A DNA stretch of 64,000 nucleotides. It comes from Kalmanozyma brasiliensis GHG001 (Eukaryota > Basidiomycota > Ustilaginomycetes > Ustilaginales). Location: the NCBI RefSeq assembly GCF_000497045.1, contig NW_015961955.1, positions 434,001 to 498,000 on the forward strand. Direction: 5' to 3'. The notes under the pieces are model-generated. The model saw only the letters and a list, made by a program, of their open reading frames with translations. It did not search any database and had not been told where the DNA came from. The translations under genes and the position numbers were made by a program. Shown here piece by piece: positions 43,527-55,000 of this stretch; position 1 is the stretch's first letter; each line of letters begins with the position of its first letter.

Positions 43527-44934
43527 ATGCTTTCTCGTCACCTGTCGAAGCGCTCCTCTCTTCTTTCTCAGCTGTTCCTATCTCAATCGACACTCGGTCT
43601 CTACACCACCACCAAGCTCATCAGCTCACATCACACAGTCAAACGCACGTCCGAGCAGCCCTCGTGTCGACAGCGTTTCTCGACCACGATGCCCGGACAG
43701 AACAGCAAGCAGAACAGCAACGGCAAAGCCGAGCAAGGCGCTCAGAGATGCAGCCAAGGTCATCAGCTCAGAGAGCCTCCCAACAGTGAGCTTTGTTCAT
43801 CGTGCTTCGACATCGGCACCACCAACACTATTCTGACAAGTACCATCCCTTGATTGACATTGCATTGAATGCAGCCGGCTGGAACGGTCCTATCCCGGCC
43901 AAAGACGGCGGTCGCGAGGAAGGATACTTGCAAAAGGTAAGGCTTTCGGCGGTCTCTCTGGATGCGGGACATCCGGCATATCGACTCACCTTCAACGTGT
44001 ATCTGTCCTGGCTTCCGATTACAGCCGCCTTACTCTTGGGAGTCGAAGGAGTTCCAGGTCAAGTATCGTGCCAAGTGTTGGTGCGGAAAGCGTACGTACA
44101 GCCATACCTCTTTTGGCCTGCAGTCAGCACCACCCATCTGATCTCCTTCGCGTCTTCAACATCGCTCCATCCAACACAGTCGAATTCGAATACCACGGCG
44201 ACCCGATCGACGCCAAGCACTGCCACTGCACACAATGCCAGCGTCTACACGGCGCACCGTTCCAATGGGCGGCGCTGTTTCACAAGACCTCGGTACGCCT
44301 CGCCAAGCACTGCGATCCGCTCAACTTGGACTTTTTCAGCACGCAGGAGGGGCACAGCGAACACAGCGTGCCGTGCAAGATCAGCTGCAGAAACTGCCGA
44401 AGTCCGATGGCGTGAGTTGGTCCGGTGTGGTAATGAGCTAAGAGGCGATTTGGTTGGGTACTGACGTGAACTCCCCATCTTGCTTTGTACGGTCGAACAG
44501 TGACGAGGGACGAAACATGGTCATGGCGTAAGTGCCCGTCAAGCTCTACCGAGTTCTGATGACTTCTTGCTGACTCGATGCTTACGATTCGCGCTTCCGC
44601 CCTGCTCCAACAGCTACCCGTCCTCGTTCGTGTTCAAAGACCATGTCGTTCCCGCCGTCTTCGCCCCGACAGCGCACATCTTCTACGGCGAGCGTGTGAT
44701 GGATCTGGACGACGATATTCCCAAGGTGAGTCCTACAGCGTCGCTGACCTGTTTCGCCGCGTTCAATCGCGCAGACCCAATGCTGACCCGATCCTCGTCT
44801 CGACCTGGACGATGTGCATTCTGCAGTGGGCGGGCCACAAAAATTCGTCGGAGCAGCTGCCGCACGCGCCCAAAGATTCGACGGACAGGACGATGGGCAA
44901 AGGCAAACGGCACAAGGTGGACGAGCGGGATTGA
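43527..44934 (+). CDS. GFA (glutathione-dependent formaldehyde-activating-like / CENP-V) domain protein, seven exons
   Basis: GFA-domain proteins are small zinc proteins; in fungi most are uncharacterised. Inferred exons: about 43527-43785, 43841-43936, 44025-44091, 44180-44411, 44501-44527, 44614-44725 and 44827-44934. All junctions from exon 2 on are in frame and canonical. Zinc ligands are visible: CWCGK, then HCHCTQCQRLHGAPFQW, then CKISCRNCRSP, followed by DEGRNMVMAYPSSF and FAPTAHIFYGERV, typical of the family. The first exon encodes a plausible mitochondrial presequence (MLSRHLSKRSSLLSQLFLSQ..., with a second ATG at MPGQNSK). However, GTGAGC...ACAAG splicing of intron 1 (55 bp) leaves that frame two bases out relative to YHPLIDIALN in exon 2, so the 5' end is uncertain. 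Confidence 0.75.
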
Positions 44935-45210
44935 TGTGGCTGGCCTCGCGGGCCCTCGTCAGGCAAAGATGTGCAGCGCTGCGCTGCTCTGCACGAGCTC
45001 GGAGGTGATCGAATGAACGCTTTCGTACACGCTTCGTCTCAGCCTGAGTCGCACAGCTGTGGACCAGCTCTTTGCAATCGCAGATCCGCTCTGTCATTTG
45101 TCTTGAAGTGCCATTCCGATCCCTCGATTGAAGTCGGTGCTCCACCAACGTCGCCTGATGCCTTCGTAGAGCTGCCCTTGAGTGCGTCTGTGACGTGAGC
45201 TGCGGCACTT

Positions 45211-45975
45211 CTAGCTGTCTTGTCCGCCCGCAGCAGAATGCGCATGCACGTACTCGATGGCGCACAGACAAGCGCCGTAGAAGCTCTGCCATGTGCCCGG
45301 CGGCTTCCAGCTGTAATCGATCACCTCGAAGCCTTGCCTCTTGAACCAGCTGGGCAAGGAGGCGTTCTGGGGTATTGAGTAGTCTGGATCGACGCCCCAC
45401 TGGGCCACTGTGTATGCGCGTATCCTGAAAGGTGCTCCGTCTTGGAGCTTCGAGAGAAACGCCTTGATGTGGTCGATGAGCATGCGACCGACGCCGGGGG
45501 AGATGGATCCTAGCGCGCCGAGCCAGAACGTTTTCAGCTGGTCCGCGCCGTGAGGTGACGAATAGTCCGGGTTGGGACGCGTGTGCACACCCGGTCCGCC
45601 ATCCATACCCTCCCCGCTGAGAGTGATCTTGGCTCCCGCCACGGCCGTGCACTCGGCAGTGACGAGGAGGAACACCCATGCGCCCTCCTCGCCATGGTTG
45701 AGATCGTCGAGCAGCAGCTGGTTCGTGGGGTAGCGCTGCTTATCGCCAAAGTTGACGACGTGCTCTGCATCGTGGAAGGCGGCGTTGATGACGGACGTGA
45801 AGGTGGTCAGGACGTTTTCCGATATCGGTGCGGACGGCGTATGGCGGTGAACCTGTAGGGTGAGGGTCGAGCGTTGTTCGGGGGTCAGGTCGACGATGTC
45901 TAATGGTTGTCTTGATTTAGAAGTGGGGGTTTTGAGCGAGGGTGATGGTGCGATGGCCGCCGCGTCGAGCGTCAT
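45211..45975 (-). CDS. Hypothetical protein, possible GNAT-fold N-acetyltransferase
   Basis: 254 residues, one exon, ATG at 45973-45975. A Pro/Ser-rich N-terminus leads into TPEQRSTLTLQVHRHTPS, a segment with AAFHDAEHV.NFGDKQRY, a strand-like AWVFLLVTAECTAVAGAKITL, LGALGSISPGVGRMLIDHIKAFL (resembling the GxGxxL[ILM] acetyl-CoA loop and helix of GNAT enzymes), and a C-terminal LPSWFKRQGFEVIDY of the kind seen near the end of GNAT domains. These suggest acetyltransferase; substrate unknown. The gene is convergent with the GFA gene, 276 bp apart. Confidence 0.75.
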   Translation of the reverse strand: MTLDAAAIAPSPSLKTPTSKSRQPLDIVDLTPEQRSTLTLQVHRHTPSAPISENVLTTFTSVINAAFHDAEHVVNFGDKQRYPTNQLLLDDLNHGEEGAWVFLLVTAECTAVAGAKITLSGEGMDGGPGVHTRPNPDYSSPHGADQLKTFWLGALGSISPGVGRMLIDHIKAFLSKLQDGAPFRIRAYTVAQWGVDPDYSIPQNASLPSWFKRQGFEVIDYSWKPPGTWQSFYGACLCAIEYVHAHSAAGGQDS

Positions 45976-46567
45976 CTTCCGCGTCGTCTCCGAGTGGCGT
46001 TAGCGCAGGGTGTTCGACTTCTCCTAAGACGAAGGTGATATGATGGCTTTGGAGTTGATGAGGCCAAGCCGATGGAATGTACGACTGGCGTGACTCGCAC
46101 CGGCTACATAATAGTTGCTTCGGCAATCAATTCTTCGCGGCAGCAACCTCACTTTTCGGGAATTCCGCCGGAAGGGTCTTGTCCGACAGCTTTGGCCGCT
46201 GCGTGACGCGATCAGAATGTGAACGTCATGCACACGATTCATCTGGGTTCACCACCAACGGAAAGCGTACGTCTTGGATCTTTCACTTCCTCGGACGCTA
46301 AGCGAGGCTGTAAGATTCCGGCCGTGAGCTCTCGGCTCTCACTGTAGCGACGTTGAGCTAAGATCTGACCTCATGATGTCCGTTTGTCGCCTAGCCTGCG
46401 TCTACGTTGTCAAAGCTGTTATTGCCACGTTTTTTGCGTGATGTAGATACATTGTAATTGAGAGGACAGAGAACAGCGGATTTTGTTCAGAGCATTCGCT
46501 TGTTGACACCACCTTTCGACCTCGTCAAAGTCGCAGAGCCGCTGGCGGGAGATGTCGTCGCGAGCAT
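45976..46567. other. Intergenic
   Basis: Promoter side of the GNAT-like gene and 3' flank of the next minus-strand gene. No gene seen. Confidence 0.6.
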
Positions 46568-48067
46568 CTAATAGTACGATGTCCCTCGGCGGAAGAAGCC
46601 TTCGACGGTCGACTCCTTGATCCATCCAGCTGGTCGATTCGCCGCTGACTTGGGGCGCAATAGTTCCTCGAGGCGGCAGTCTTCGCGGAAAGCTTCTGCG
46701 ACAACGTTGTAGACCGTGGTGGGACTGAACTCGCTGACGTTCAATGCCTCGAACGCCACGTAATGCTCTGGGTCGTTCGCCAAGACCTTCTGGCGGTGCT
46801 GTCGGATGAGATCTTTGATGGCTGCGTGAGATCTGTAGTTTGTCATGATGTAGATCGTGACTTCTAACCTGTACTCGAGCAGCTGAGCTGACGCCGACTC
46901 GAGAATCGGCATGGCTTTGGAGCGGAACCATTCGTCGATCTCGTACTTCGACCCTTTCTCACATCGAAAGCGACGAGAGATGAGCTTAAGCTGCTTCAAC
47001 GAGGGGTGGTGTTGCTTGAGATGACGCATGGCAGCAAGTAAGTCTGCATCAATGAGAGTGCACGAGTACCACAACACAAGCGTGAGCGATTCGATCGAAG
47101 GGCATGCGCTGGTGAGAGCTTGACATTTCGATGAGTCGTCGCTGCATACGTCTAGACCGTCGGTGCAGTCTTGAGGTAGGCTGCAGACATCGCGAGGGAT
47201 GAGGAAGAGGTTTGCATAATCATCCACCGAAACGCCTCCGTTGCCATCCATCAAAAGAACACGTCGTAGCTTGGGGAAGCCGATGCCGACTCGTTGGATA
47301 AGTTCTTGAAAGCGGGGAAGAAGTTGAGCCTCGTTCGTGTCGGGCAACATTTTCAAGAGACGAGAACAGGTCAGGTCGAATTGCCAAGGCGAAGCTTGCC
47401 TGTATCTGTTGAAGGGTACAATTTTGAATTCGCTCCAATCGTCCGGGCCATCACCATACGTCTTAACAAGGTCATCGATCTCGAGCGTCTCTAGGCTGGG
47501 AGCGCTACCAAGTATGACGAGATAGGCGTGAGCAATCTTGCAGGTATCACGTCTAGCGTGAGACTCTTCTGTGAGTCCATGGTAGTTGATGGAGAGATGA
47601 CGAATATGCGGCAAGAGTACGGCGGACGCGTCTGAAGACAAGGAGGTGACAGGGTACTCGGCAGAGGTCATTTTTTCACCGATGGCGAGACAGGGTAACA
47701 GGCTCGGGGCCATGAGGTCGTGGATGCGTTTGTTGACGTATGGGAGCGTGTAGTTGAACCAGTCGACGAGGAAGCAGCGCACACATTCCGCACGACGATA
47801 TCGTGGGCAGGAGTGCGTCGGTTCGCTACAGAAGATGTCGAGGAAGAGCAGGTGGATGATGAGGACCAGGAGCTCGTCCGGGAAACCTATCAAATTGAAA
47901 GACTTGGTCGAAGCGGCATTATCAGAGGCGCCCGACGAGGGAGTCTTCTTCATCGGAGAGCGACTTTGCTCGCTGTCGCTGTCGTCGTCAAGGGATCGTT
48001 TGCGCTTGATATCGAGCGTCTCCGGCTCGGGACTGCCGGAAGCAGGCTTTGGCTTATCTTGTGCCAT
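46568..48067 (-). CDS. F-box-like protein with leucine-rich C-terminal region
   Basis: 499 residues from MAQDKPKPASG (ATG 48065-48067); a further in-frame ATG-less extension reaches 48145 and is ignored. After a disordered Ser/Lys-rich N-terminus, FNLIGFPDELLVLIIHLLF matches the start of an F-box (LP.E[LI]L..I). A Cys-rich insert (CSEPTHSCPRYRRAECVRC) follows, unusual for an F-box. The remainder alternates short strands and helices (LPHIRHLSINYHG, APSLETLEIDDL, FPKLRRVLLMDG, CPSIESLTLVLW, HPSLKQLKLISR), the pattern of leucine-rich repeats in fungal F-box proteins. Likely an SCF ubiquitin-ligase adaptor; target unknown. One exon. Confidence 0.75.
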   Translation of the reverse strand: MAQDKPKPASGSPEPETLDIKRKRSLDDDSDSEQSRSPMKKTPSSGASDNAASTKSFNLIGFPDELLVLIIHLLFLDIFCSEPTHSCPRYRRAECVRCFLVDWFNYTLPYVNKRIHDLMAPSLLPCLAIGEKMTSAEYPVTSLSSDASAVLLPHIRHLSINYHGLTEESHARRDTCKIAHAYLVILGSAPSLETLEIDDLVKTYGDGPDDWSEFKIVPFNRYRQASPWQFDLTCSRLLKMLPDTNEAQLLPRFQELIQRVGIGFPKLRRVLLMDGNGGVSVDDYANLFLIPRDVCSLPQDCTDGLDVCSDDSSKCQALTSACPSIESLTLVLWYSCTLIDADLLAAMRHLKQHHPSLKQLKLISRRFRCEKGSKYEIDEWFRSKAMPILESASAQLLEYRLEVTIYIMTNYRSHAAIKDLIRQHRQKVLANDPEHYVAFEALNVSEFSPTTVYNVVAEAFREDCRLEELLRPKSAANRPAGWIKESTVEGFFRRGTSYY

Positions 48068-48590
48068 GGCGGATGACTCTATGAATTGCTTTGGAAAGTG
48101 GATCGCTGTACGAGATGGCACAGAGAGGTGGAAGTCGAGAAGCAAGCCAGGCGACCGAGTTGGACTGCTTTTAAGCGCTCAGTTGGCTGCGCAGACGTCT
48201 CGACTGAGCCTCCGTTGGACGCCTGTTTGCGCAGTCACGTCGCGAAGACGACTCAGCCATCCGTGATTTCAGAAAGTGGGTGGGACAGCGCGGTGACCTC
48301 TCGCGCTAAAGTCACAGTCCACGCTATAATCACACGCCGCCGCAAATGTGGCGCGACGTCATTCAGATATGAAAGACAAGCACCACGCGCAGAAGTCGAG
48401 GGTGGCGATGAGCTTGATTGCAGGCACTGGCAGAGAAGGATTCTCGACTTGCCCGGGTGGTGTCTCATTCGCTCGTCATGATTTTGTGCTGGGTAAGGAC
48501 ATGAGTCTGCTTCGCCTACTATGCTTTGTGCCACTACGGTCGAATTGCTGCTTCCATTTGCCGGCAGGCGACGGACAGCGACGGCAGGCA
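48068..48590. other. Intergenic
   Basis: Between two minus-strand genes; no gene seen. Confidence 0.6.
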
Positions 48591-50081
48591 TCATGAATCG
48601 GACCGCACAGCTGCCATGAGATCTGTGCCTGCTTCGGGCAATGCTGGACTGGATGTGATGACGTGCGGCTGCGATTCGGAATTTGGATTCTGTCCCTCGT
48701 GAGTGCCATGGATGGTCGTCGGCTGTTGTGCGCTGTCGGCTTCGCTGCCGGCCGCATCGCGCAGCTTCTTGTCCTTCGACGCGCCCATCTTTGCTTTCTG
48801 AATGAGGTCGTCGAACTGCGACTTGTTAGTCTTGACCCAAGTCGTCTTTTGACGATCGACGTGGGCCGAGTGATCCTTTGCCGACGTCTTTGTGCGTTCC
48901 CAGGCAGCGAGGTCTTTGCGGAGCTGTGCTGCGCTGCGGCGTGCTTTCGTCGAGTCGAGGTTGGCGTTCCAGATGTTGATCCATTGACGATGGCGCTCGA
49001 CGAGCTTTTCGCGATCGCCCGAGGTGGGAAGCCCTGCGTCGTCGAGCAACTTGCGTAGATCGCGCTCAGATTTGAGATTGTACTGCGGGCGCACAAGACG
49101 CTTCTCGTTGGCCATGCTCGATGTTGTGTCTGAGTTGATCGACGACGAGGCAGCAGCGGCGCCCTTCGTAAACCAAGACGAGGTCGTCTTGGCGGGTTTG
49201 GATGCTACAAGACCTCGCTGCTCAGGAGGTGGCTCGGGACAACCGGCGAAGCATTTTGCGACGTCGAGATGCGCGTTGAGAGCGAGGATGGTGTACTTGT
49301 GACTGCAGATGGGACACTCGACCAAATCGTCCGCTTTGAGCTCTCGATCCGGATTGATCGCGGTGGGAGACTCTTCTCTGACGCCGTTTGCGCGCCGCTT
49401 TGAAGGCGATGAACGAGTGCTGGCTGCTCCTTCGGTATAGTCGGCATCGCGATCATCGTCATCTCGAGGTTGTGGTGTGCGCCGCAAGCTACGCTCGTCA
49501 TTTGAGCCGCGAATGAAGTCATCTTCGTCATCATCGATAGTGAGAGGCGACGAGCGCGAGCCTGTGGTTGCTGGCTCAGCTATGGAGCTGCGAAGATCTG
49601 TCTTGATGCGTTTGGATCTGCGTGGACTCGGCCCGCCTGCGTGTAATGCGGATGCAAGACCCTCTTCCTCGGACTGCGCACGCTTGGAAGAGCTGGCCAC
49701 CGCCGCGCGGCTCGATTCAGCATGGTGCAGACGAGGCTGATCGTGCTCTGTCTGCAAGCGAGCGAGGAAAGAGCGTGCCTTTTTCCATTCCAACGCCGTG
49801 ATTTCGAGGACAGGCTGAGGTATGAGTTCGGAGTCGTATGCCTTTATCTGCCTGCATTTGGGACAGAAGCTGCCGCTGTTGCCCGATTGATTGATATGTG
49901 TTCGGATGCAGGTGGAGCAAAAGGTGTGGTGGCAGCTCTTTATCGAGACGGGCGAGGTGTAAATGTCGAAGCAGAGGTCACAGCGCAGCGAAGCGTCGAG
50001 ATCTCTGAGAATGGTGAAGTCGTGCTTCCAGTCGGAGGGATCCGTGACGTCGTCCATGAGCGTAGTCATTGATGACTGCAT
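48591..50081 (-). CDS. RAD18: E3 ubiquitin ligase Rad18 (post-replication repair)
   Basis: With Rad6, mono-ubiquitinates PCNA at stalled forks to start translesion synthesis. 496 residues from MQSSMTTLMDDV (ATG ending at 50081). Domains in order: RING C3HC4 at about 34-78 (CDLCFDIYTSPVSIKSCHHT..., CPKCRQ), a UBZ4-type CCHC zinc finger at 256-277 (CPICSHKYTILALNAHLDVAKC), and a SAP DNA-binding motif at about 331-365 (LKSERDLRKLLDDAGLPTSG, HRQWINIWN), followed by a helical Rad6-binding-type region (LRKDLAAWERT). This order is diagnostic for Rad18. The linker between RING and UBZ is long, charged and disordered. An open frame extends 101 codons upstream but lacks similarity. One exon. Confidence 0.95.
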   Translation of the reverse strand: MQSSMTTLMDDVTDPSDWKHDFTILRDLDASLRCDLCFDIYTSPVSIKSCHHTFCSTCIRTHINQSGNSGSFCPKCRQIKAYDSELIPQPVLEITALEWKKARSFLARLQTEHDQPRLHHAESSRAAVASSSKRAQSEEEGLASALHAGGPSPRRSKRIKTDLRSSIAEPATTGSRSSPLTIDDDEDDFIRGSNDERSLRRTPQPRDDDDRDADYTEGAASTRSSPSKRRANGVREESPTAINPDRELKADDLVECPICSHKYTILALNAHLDVAKCFAGCPEPPPEQRGLVASKPAKTTSSWFTKGAAAASSSINSDTTSSMANEKRLVRPQYNLKSERDLRKLLDDAGLPTSGDREKLVERHRQWINIWNANLDSTKARRSAAQLRKDLAAWERTKTSAKDHSAHVDRQKTTWVKTNKSQFDDLIQKAKMGASKDKKLRDAAGSEADSAQQPTTIHGTHEGQNPNSESQPHVITSSPALPEAGTDLMAAVRSDS

Positions 50082-50499
50082 TGTGGCTGATGGTCGGATT
50101 TTGCGATGAAGGCCATGAGGAGGGTTGGTTGCCAGCTGCGGGGATGCCGCGCGATGATCCGATTGCTCACGCCACCAAGCCACGGAGCTGTCTGCGCAGC
50201 CAATGACGGACCGATCGGATCCGCAATCGATGTATGTGACGAACGAAGGAGTCGTGTGAGCTGATGGTCGTTCCGAGTGAGTGAGTTGGCTATGCCACGC
50301 CACTGCTCTTGGGAATTGCTCAGCTTCTGCGGAGCGTAACCGAAGCGGAAGATCCGCTCTTGTGACATCCCGTCCAAAGCACAATTTACGCGGTGCATGT
50401 CAGCGTCACGCGTCACAAAGAGCTTTCTTCTTCAAGTGTCCACTTGGACGCAGCTGTAAGGATGTTATATACGTGCATTGTCCGGGCCCTCAAAATTAA
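50082..50499. other. Intergenic, RAD18 / tRNA-Val
   Basis: RAD18 promoter on the left; just before the tRNA there is a TATA-like gttatata (50464-50471). No gene seen. Confidence 0.6.
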
Positions 50500-50607
50500 G
50501 GTTTCTTGGCGCAGTTGGTTAGCGCGTCTCCTTAACAATTCTGGTCTCTTTGTTCAGATCGTTAGGGCTTACGGAGGAGGTCGCCGGTTCGAACCCGGCA
50601 GAAATCA
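50500..50607 (+). tRNA. tRNA-Val (anticodon AAC) with 34-base intron
   Basis: Acceptor GGTTTCT (50500-50506) pairs with AGAAATC (50600-50606), discriminator A at 50607. The D arm GCGC..GCGC includes the A box (TGGCGCAGTTGG, 50507-50518). Anticodon stem TCTCC (50527-50531) pairs with GGAGG (50573-50577), the loop is TT-AAC-A...C, and the intron 50538-50571 sits directly after position 37, the standard place. The T arm GCCGGTTCGAACCCGGC holds the B box (50586-50596). AAC (modified to IAC) decodes GUU/GUC valine. Confidence 0.93.
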
Positions 50608-50613
50608 TTTTTT
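50608..50613 (+). terminator. RNA polymerase III T-run terminator
   Basis: Six T directly follow the tRNA discriminator base, a standard Pol III stop. Confidence 0.85.
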
Positions 50614-52025
50614 GCTTCTCGGTTCCAAGCCGAAGGATAGGGAAAGGAGAGAGACGACAAGTGATCGTCTCCTTTGAATGCTTTATTCGGCAGCCTTCCG
50701 ACAAAGCCGACAGCGAAGTGACCTGCCCAACAACAACGTTGACGGCAACGTCGTTGCTTTGCTTGACGGCATCGACAAGAGGCAGAGTCATTGTGATGGC
50801 GGTCAACTGTCACTCGAGCTCATCGGCCGCAACCAAGCGGCGTCACCATGGAATGGCGACTTCGGGTCATTCTGCTCTTGTAGACACGACTCGGCACCGT
50901 CCTTGCAGCGACAAAGCTTGCTTCGAGGTCAACGTCGAGTTGGTTCCCCTGCCGCTTGAGTTTAAACTCTGGCCGGTCCTCGTCTACAAATTCCAATTCA
51001 AGTCGAGTCGAGAAGGATGAGCCCGAATATCAGGAATAGGAACACGCACTCCGCACGAAGCAAGGAAGCAACCGAGCCAAGCCAAGCTCGCTCGACGCCA
51101 GGGCCTTCCTTCCCTCTCCCTCGGCTCAGCTCAAGTCGCGACGGACACTGGAAATTCAGTGGAAAAAAAAAGTGAGCCCGTCGTCGTCCGGCACCGGCCA
51201 GCTCGAGACGTCTGATCGCGACCGCGAACTCTCTCTTGCGCTTTGGCGCCGGTTGCAGACCGCGAAATTCAAGTTCGGCCCAGTTGGCCCAGGCAGTCCC
51301 ACACCGTTCGCAGCCAGCCACGCTGAGTTTTGAGTTTGGCTAAGTCACGCACTCTTTCGCTTTTCTCGTCGTCGTCGACATCACCCTTCTTGTCTCTTCA
51401 CCATCGACCAGAGAGATCTCTGCGGTCTCTCGTCCCAAACAGACCTCGTCTGCCGTTGACCGGTGAAACCCGACCTGCTTGCCCCTCACATTCCTTCGGC
51501 ATTGCACGGTTCAGCTGAGCGCTCACTGATCCGCCCACTCTCGCTTACTCGCTTCCCGGTCCCACACTACCGGCTCCTCTCCGACGTCGTCCCTTCGCCA
51601 TCATCACTCAGCATTCACGACACTTCCCACACTATCGGCCTCGTCGGCTTGTCCGCTCCCTCCGCCCGCAAGGCTGAGTCAAGTCCGCTCTTGGCAGTCT
51701 CCGCCATCTGTCCGTCTCTCATCATCATCACCCTTCTCATCACCAGCATCTTGACTCTCACCATCCCTCGCAGCATGCTCCTCTAGCTTCGTCACCTTGG
51801 CCTACATCTTATTCCACGCCGCGCAGCACATCACACCACGCAAGCATCTTCCGTCTCACTCTCCGTCTCCGTTTCCGCCCGCTCTCACCACATTCGTTCG
51901 TCGACGCTGCGGTCCCCGGCAGCGCCTAGGCATACCTCCCCTTCATTCCCGCCCGTCATCGTCCATCTGGCAAGCAATTCATCACCATTCTCTTCGAGGT
52001 TGATCTTCGCCGACGCGTTTGAACC
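50614..52025. other. Intergenic / CHD1 leader
   Basis: 1.4 kb without a recognisable gene. From about 51340 to 52025 the plus strand is strongly pyrimidine-rich with many short TC runs, consistent with a CHD1 promoter and long leader. Confidence 0.55.
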
Positions 52026-55000
52026 ATGTCGGCAACATCAGACGCTGTCAAGCGCGAAGCCGATGCGCAGTCATCGCCCTCGCGCGATAAGCCCTCGACT
52101 TCGATCCCGACCAAGGCAGAGGACTCTGAGCAACCCAAGCTCAGCCGTTCTCGACGCGACTCCTCTCCGCTGTCCGACGTATCTCAGAAGGGGGATGTTC
52201 GTTCCGCCAAAGAAGATTCAGCCGACGATATGGACGAGGACCAAGAAGATGATGATGACGAAGACGACGATGATGATGATGACCACAGCAGGGCAGACAA
52301 CTCCAAGCCTAGTCACCAGCAGCTCGAACGCGTCCGAGCACTTTCGCCAACCTCGTCAAGGAACAGCTCTCCCTCCCGGTCCTCGGTCAAGCCAGACCGC
52401 AAGCACCTCCTCGAAGCCGAGAGCGATCCAGACCTCTATGGTCTCCGAAGATCCGGCCGTGCCAGCAGAAAGTCCTACACCGATCCCAACGAGGAAGGCG
52501 CCGACTCCGACGACGCCGATGCTTCCGTCTCCTCCAGACGTCGTCATCTCGTCAAAGGCGGTCGCGCCTCGATTCGTAGCTCGGTGCAGGCCAGCGATGA
52601 CGACGGTGCCGACGACGACGATGACGAAGATGAGGACGATGGCGATGAGGACGACGAGTTTGGCCCTGCCAAGTCCAAGAAGAAGCGCAAGCAAATCCGC
52701 TCAGCTGCTGCTCGGCTCTCCTCTGCCGACCTTGAGGCCTCTCGCGTCTCGAGCAGGAACGGCAGGCGCATCCCCAACTACACGGACGACTATGCTGATC
52801 TCGGCGACGACGACCCTTTCGAAGACGAGGCCGACGAGCAGGCACAGAGACAGGCCGAGCAAGCTGGTGACATCGAGGAGGAGGATGTCATCGAAGGTAT
52901 CGTAGGCCACGAACGACACGAAGATCGTCTCGCCGACAAAGAGGACATCCCCACCCAAAATCTGCGCTTCATCGTCAAGTGGAAAGGCTACTCTCATCTC
53001 CACGACACGCACGAGACCTATGACTTTCTCAAGCGCTACAAGGGCTTCAAGCGAGTCGACAACTACATCAAGTCCGTCTTCCTTCGCGAGAAGGCCCTCC
53101 TAGCTGACCCGAGCGTCTCTCGCGAGGACATTGAAGCGCTTCAGATCGAAAAGGAGAGGCAAGTCGAGCTCATCGAGAGCTTCAAGACCGTGGAGCGCAT
53201 CATCGCGCAGCGCGACAACGAAGCCAACAAGGAGATCGCGTATCCGCATCTTGCCTTCCTCGTCAAGTGGAAGGGCCTGCCGTACAGCGATTGCACCTGG
53301 GAAGCAGAGGAAGAGATCAAGGAGATCGCTCAGGACGCCATCGCCGCCTACCTCAAGCGCTCTGCCTCCAACACCGTCCCTTGGCGCTCGCAGAACTTCT
53401 CGCAGGGACGTCCCAAGTACACGCGCATGACCGAGCAGCCTGCCTTCATCAGCGCAGGAACTCTCAAGGATTTCCAGATGACCGGTCTCAACTGGCTCGC
53501 CTATCTCTGGAGCAAGAACGAAAACGGCATCCTCGCCGACGAGATGGGTCTGGGCAAGACGGTTCAGACCGTGTCGTTCCTCTCGTACCTCTTCCACTCA
53601 TGCTATCAATACGGACCCTTCCTGGTCGTCGTGCCGCTGTCGACGCTGCCGGCCTGGATGAACCAGTTCGAGCACTGGGCACCCGACCTCAACGTCATCG
53701 CCTACATGGGCAACAGTGCCAGCCGAGACATGATCCGCGAGTACGAGTTTGGCCCTCCCAAGAAAATGAAGTTCAACGTTCTGGTCACCACCTACGAGTT
53801 TATTCTCAAGGACCGTGCCGAGCTCGGCGGCATCAAGTGGCAGTACTTGGCCGTCGATGAAGCTCATCGACTCAAGAACTCGGAAGCACAGCTCTACGAG
53901 GCGCTCAACAGCTTCCATGCTGCTGGCAAGCTGCTCATCACCGGCACGCCGCTCCAGAACAATGTCAAGGAACTCATCGCCCTGCTGCATTTCCTCCGAC
54001 CCGATCAATTCGACCTTGATGTCGACTTTGACATCAACGACGTGGACCAGACCGTCATCAAGGAGTTGCACGAGAAGCTCGACAACGTCATGCTCAGGCG
54101 TCTCAAGAAGGATGTCGTCAAGGAGCTCCCCACCAAATCCGAAAAGATTCTTCGAGTCGAAATGTCGGCCATGCAGCAGAGAATGTACAAGGCCATCCTC
54201 ACGCGCAACTACTCGCTGCTCAGCGGCGCAAGTACAGCCCAGTTCTCGCTCCTCAACATCGCAGTCGAGCTCAAGAAGGCGTCGAATCACCCGTACCTCT
54301 TTGACGGGACCGAAGCCATCTCGGATAGTCGCGAAGAGACGCTGAAGGGACTCGTCATGCACAGCGGCAAGATGGTCCTGCTCGACAAGCTCTTGGCACG
54401 ACTCAAGGCCGACGGACACCGTGTGCTCATCTTCAGTCAGATGGTCCGAATGCTCGACATCCTGTCCGACTATATGTCCCTTCGCGGCTACATTCATCAG
54501 CGCCTCGACGGCACCGTCTCGTCCGACATCAGGAAGAAGGCCATCGAGCACTTCAACGCCGAGGGCTCGCCCGACTTTGCCTTCCTGCTCTCGACCCGTG
54601 CCGGTGGTCTGGGCATCAACCTCGAGACTGCCGACACGGTCATCATCTTTGACAGCGACTGGAACCCGCAGAACGACCTGCAGGCCATGGCGCGAGCTCA
54701 TCGACTCAACTCCAAGTTCCACGTCAGCGTCTTCCGCCTGCTCACCAAGGACACGGTCGAAGAAGACGTGCTGGAGCGTGCCAAGCGCAAGATGGTGCTC
54801 GAGTACGCCATCATCCACCAGATGGACACCTCTGGAACCAACTTTGCGCCCAAAGGCTCCGCAAAGAACTCGCAGCAGTTTAGCAAGGAGGAGCTCGGAG
54901 CCATTCTCAAGTTCGGCGCGCAAAACATGTTCAAGAGCGAGAACGAGGACGGTCAGCAGAAGAAGCTCGACGAGATGGATCTGGACGACATCCTCTCCCA

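Noticed and set aside
48068..48145. 26-codon N-terminal extension of the F-box-like protein
   Set aside because: The first codon is not an ATG and the segment is low in polar, disordered residues typical of the following N-terminus; MAQDKPK is the first ATG.
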